From Puffinus mauretanicus (lineage: Eukaryota; Chordata; Aves; Procellariiformes; Procellariidae): 64,000 bases of DNA. The stretch is from NCBI GenBank assembly GCA_023333565.1, contig JAJKFH010001865.1, positions 2,728,001 through 2,792,000 of the forward strand. Reading direction: 5' to 3'. Positions within the stretch are counted from its first letter, which is position 1. Each line of letters begins with the position of its first letter. Positions 62,053 to 64,000 of this stretch are shown here, piece after piece. Under the pieces are notes generated by a model. The model made no database searches. It worked only from the letters and a program-made list of their open reading frames with translations, and was not told the origin of the DNA. Position numbers and translations under genes: made by a program.

Positions 62053-62070
62053 GCCCCACGTTGGGCGCCA
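62053..62070 (-). promoter_or_regulatory. Primer binding site, tRNA-Lys(1,2) type
   Basis: On the minus strand, 8 bases after the 5' LTR end (CA), the sequence is TGGCGCCCAACGTGGGGC. This is the 18-base complement of the 3' end of tRNA-Lys1,2 as used by several betaretroviruses and some lentiviruses. It would prime minus-strand DNA synthesis. Confidence 0.9.
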
Positions 62071-62078
62071 AAAAGGAC

Positions 62079-62592
62079 TGTCGTGGTTTAACCCCAGCCA
62101 GCAAAAATAAACGCCACGCAGCCGCTCGATCACCCCCCCGCCCCGGTGGGATGGGGGAGAGAATCGGGAGGGCACAAGTAGGAAAAGCTCCCGGGTTGAG
62201 ATAAAAACAGTTTAATAATTGAAATAAAACTAAGTAGAACAGTAAAATAACAATGAGAACAACAACAATAACAGAATACACAAAACAGGCAATGCACGAC
62301 ACAACCGCTCACCGACCGCCGACCGCGTGTCACGAACGGGGGGCGAGCCCCCCCACACCTGGTTTTTATACTGAGCATGATGTCACATGGTATAGAATAC
62401 CCCATTGGCCAGCTGGGTCCACCACCCCGGCTGCGCTCCCCCCTCCCGGTGCAAGCATCACCCAGCAACAGCCAAAGCATCAATGGGGCATCAATGGGCC
62501 ATCAACGCTCCTTTCACACCGAACCCAAAACACAGCACACCCCCAAGCTACTGGGAAGAAAGTTAACCCTGTCCCAGCTGGAACCAGGAACA
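62079..62592 (-). repeat. ERV 5' LTR (514 bp)
   Basis: This is the upstream long terminal repeat in element orientation. It begins TGTTCCTGGTTCCAGCTGGG and ends GGTTAAACCACGACA. From motif positions, U3 covers about 62340-62592, R about 62190-62340 and U5 the rest. It holds the TATA box at 62363-62370 and ATTAAA at 62211-62216. The R region is GC-rich, with GGTCGGCGGTCGGTG repeats. It is almost identical to the 3' LTR. The host bases beyond the outer edge are CTCTAC on the plus strand. Confidence 0.95.
62363..62370 (-). promoter_or_regulatory. TATA box of ERV 5' LTR promoter
   Basis: TATAAAAA on the minus strand (CAGTATAAAAACCAGG context) lies about 220 bp into the LTR. RNA would be expected to start about 25-30 bases downstream, near 62335-62340. 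The 3' LTR has TATAAAA at the equivalent place, so that copy could in principle drive transcription into the left flank. Confidence 0.75.
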
Positions 62593-64000
62593 CTCTACCA
62601 CACTAATTAACAAACAGGCAGGCTCAATCTCAAAGTAAACGTCGATCTTTGTGATTAGAGAAATTGCTGCACTGGCATTTTCTTTACTACCTAAAGAAAG
62701 CAACTTCAGAGTCATTCTTTTCTTTAACAGCCAAACTACAGCACGCTCTGGGCCTCGGCTACTGTTCAAGTTTGTCCCCCTTCTTATTCGCTCTATCGTT
62801 ACCCCAATTTCCTTATTTTCTCCTTTTTAAATGAAAAATATTATAGGGTAACATTATAGTAGGTGTGTACCTATATAGGCATAATAAGCATATAACATTA
62901 TCAAGATGTATAATTTAAGACAACTTTTCTTGAAAATAATAAAATTAAGTGTAAGACAACTGAAGACATTAAGATATGAGACTAGAAAGCAATCATATTG
63001 CAACAAAAGCAGGCTTGGGAAGGGGAAGGAGAATAAAATAAGCTAGAGCTCGCTCTAGCTCACGTCAGGGAAAAGACATCGCCTAGCACATAACAAAGTA
63101 AACCACTATTAGTACCCATCCCATGAGTGATTTAGAAAGATAATTTTCTTGCAGTTCAAAGAGTGGAAGCACATAGTTTTGAAACCACCAGCTTGCTTTT
63201 TTTCCTTACTGTCTGAAAGCATTTTCCGCAAAAATTTTGTTACCAAACCTTTCAAACAAAGCAGCTGCAACCCGAGATGCTTGCTCTTTCTCTTCCCAGG
63301 ACAGAGACAACCAAGGGCAGTGCAACCTATTCCGTCGCTGTAGGTAGATATGTCGGGACCCACTGCCTCCAGTTCCCCTCCCAGGTGCTTTCCACACCAG
63401 TCGCATCACTACATTTGTGGCAGGATCCCCATTTCCATCAAGTTCCTACAGGCACAGTGGGTCAGGAGCCATCGTTTAGCATTGGTGCAAATTACTTCCG
63501 ATGAACGAAAGAGTGGCATTTGGTCTTGCCTGTAGCTCTTCGGATTATAGGCACCAATTCTCTTCCCCACACACGCAGAAGTGGAAAGCAAGCCAGGCAT
63601 GTAGGCATGGAGGGAGGTGCTGTGCGCTCCCCTGGCCTGCATCACCGGGGCTGAGAACCACAAGTCAGACCTTGAAGGTCTGATCATGACCGTGACAGAA
63701 AGGGGCTACAGTCACGCAGAACTTCTTCAAATGCTTTTGTCTAATCAGGAATGGATGAACATCTTATGGGATGTGCCTTTGATTCAGTGTCGTGTATAAA
63801 GATGCTTTAAGACTGACTCATGTATACATACTTGTTCCAAGTACCAAACTGTGAGTTTGTTCCTCCTGAAAATTTGCTCCATTCTTGTTTTAAAGCCAAA
63901 CTATTCTTCATGTATAATTTGTAAGTTTTATACCAAAATGGGAAACTCAAAGCAGGATAGGACCATTTTTACTGACCAGATACTGGATTTTAAGGCTTCA
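62593..64000. other. Non-coding right flank, no gene recognised
   Basis: AT-rich just after the ERV, then mixed. It contains a 20-bp near-palindrome at 63041-63060. Several overlapping short open frames lie at 63.1-63.8 kb on both strands without recognised domains. Confidence 0.55.
63041..63060. repeat. 20-bp near-palindrome
   Basis: AGCTAGAGC and GCTCTAGCT are exact reverse complements separated by TC. The role is unknown; it could be chance or a protein-binding dyad. Confidence 0.85.

Larger units (their letters stand above)
55932..62592 (-). mobile_element. Near-complete endogenous retrovirus (LTR-gag-pol-LTR)
   Basis: A 6.66-kb provirus is integrated in minus orientation: 5' LTR 62079-62592, primer binding site 62053-62070, gag 60064-61971, pol 56872-60063, 3' LTR 55932-56442. 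Both long frames are open. No env and no dUTPase-like domain were found. The pol features (SPTICHGL after LPQGW, YIDD, no env) suggest an ERV-L/class III-related avian family, which is inference. The lysine-tRNA primer site is more usual in ERV-K-like elements. It is GC-richer than the surrounding host DNA. The bases outside the two ends (AATGGA on the left, CTCTAC on the right) do not match, so no target-site duplication is visible. Confidence 0.95.

Noticed and set aside
1..64000. CRISPR arrays, bacterial operons, tRNA or rRNA genes
   Set aside because: The sequence is vertebrate nuclear DNA. No regularly spaced repeats were seen, and no tRNA B-box/cloverleaf or rRNA segment was recognised on reading.

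Overview
This is a stretch of vertebrate nuclear DNA, most likely from a bird. It is AT-rich and mostly non-coding, contains no recognisable host exon, and carries CR1-type LINE copies, two of them with the 3' end typical of birds. The only long protein-coding frames belong to one endogenous retrovirus (ERV) on the minus strand near the right end, at about 55.93-62.59 kb. I did not recognise the species or chromosome.

Layout. 1-3.04 kb: host DNA, then a very decayed but long CR1-type LINE (plus orientation) with recognisable endonuclease, reverse-transcriptase and 3'-end segments. 6.35-6.46 kb: a short CR1 3' end (plus). 6.5-32.7 kb: AT-rich non-coding DNA with microsatellites, a 13-bp perfect hairpin, a 33-bp tandem duplication and a locally duplicated 50-bp segment. 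32.73-32.79 kb: a CR1 3' end (minus). 32.8-55.9 kb: more non-coding DNA with two G-quadruplex-type tracts, a MIR-like SINE relic and one AT-rich 195-codon open frame that is probably not a gene. 55.93-62.59 kb: the ERV. 62.6-64 kb: host DNA with no recognised feature.

The ERV reads right to left: 5' LTR (TATA box, ATTAAA signal), a lysine-tRNA-type primer binding site, a very short leader, gag (635 aa from its first ATG), a single in-frame TAG, pol (protease, reverse transcriptase, RNase H, integrase; 1063 codons), about 430 bp with no env, an imperfect polypurine tract and the 3' LTR. The LTRs differ by only 3 substitutions plus six 1-2 bp indels, so the insertion is young, and both long frames are open. 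Pol looks ERV-L/class III-like (inference), while the primer site is of the kind usually seen in ERV-K/betaretrovirus-like elements.

The most interesting points are the gag-TAG-pol arrangement with a possible pseudoknot just downstream, the hydrophobic multi-span Gag N-terminus with glycosylation sequons, an apparent Asp-to-Glu change at the first catalytic position of integrase, and the absence of a visible target-site duplication despite near-identical LTRs.
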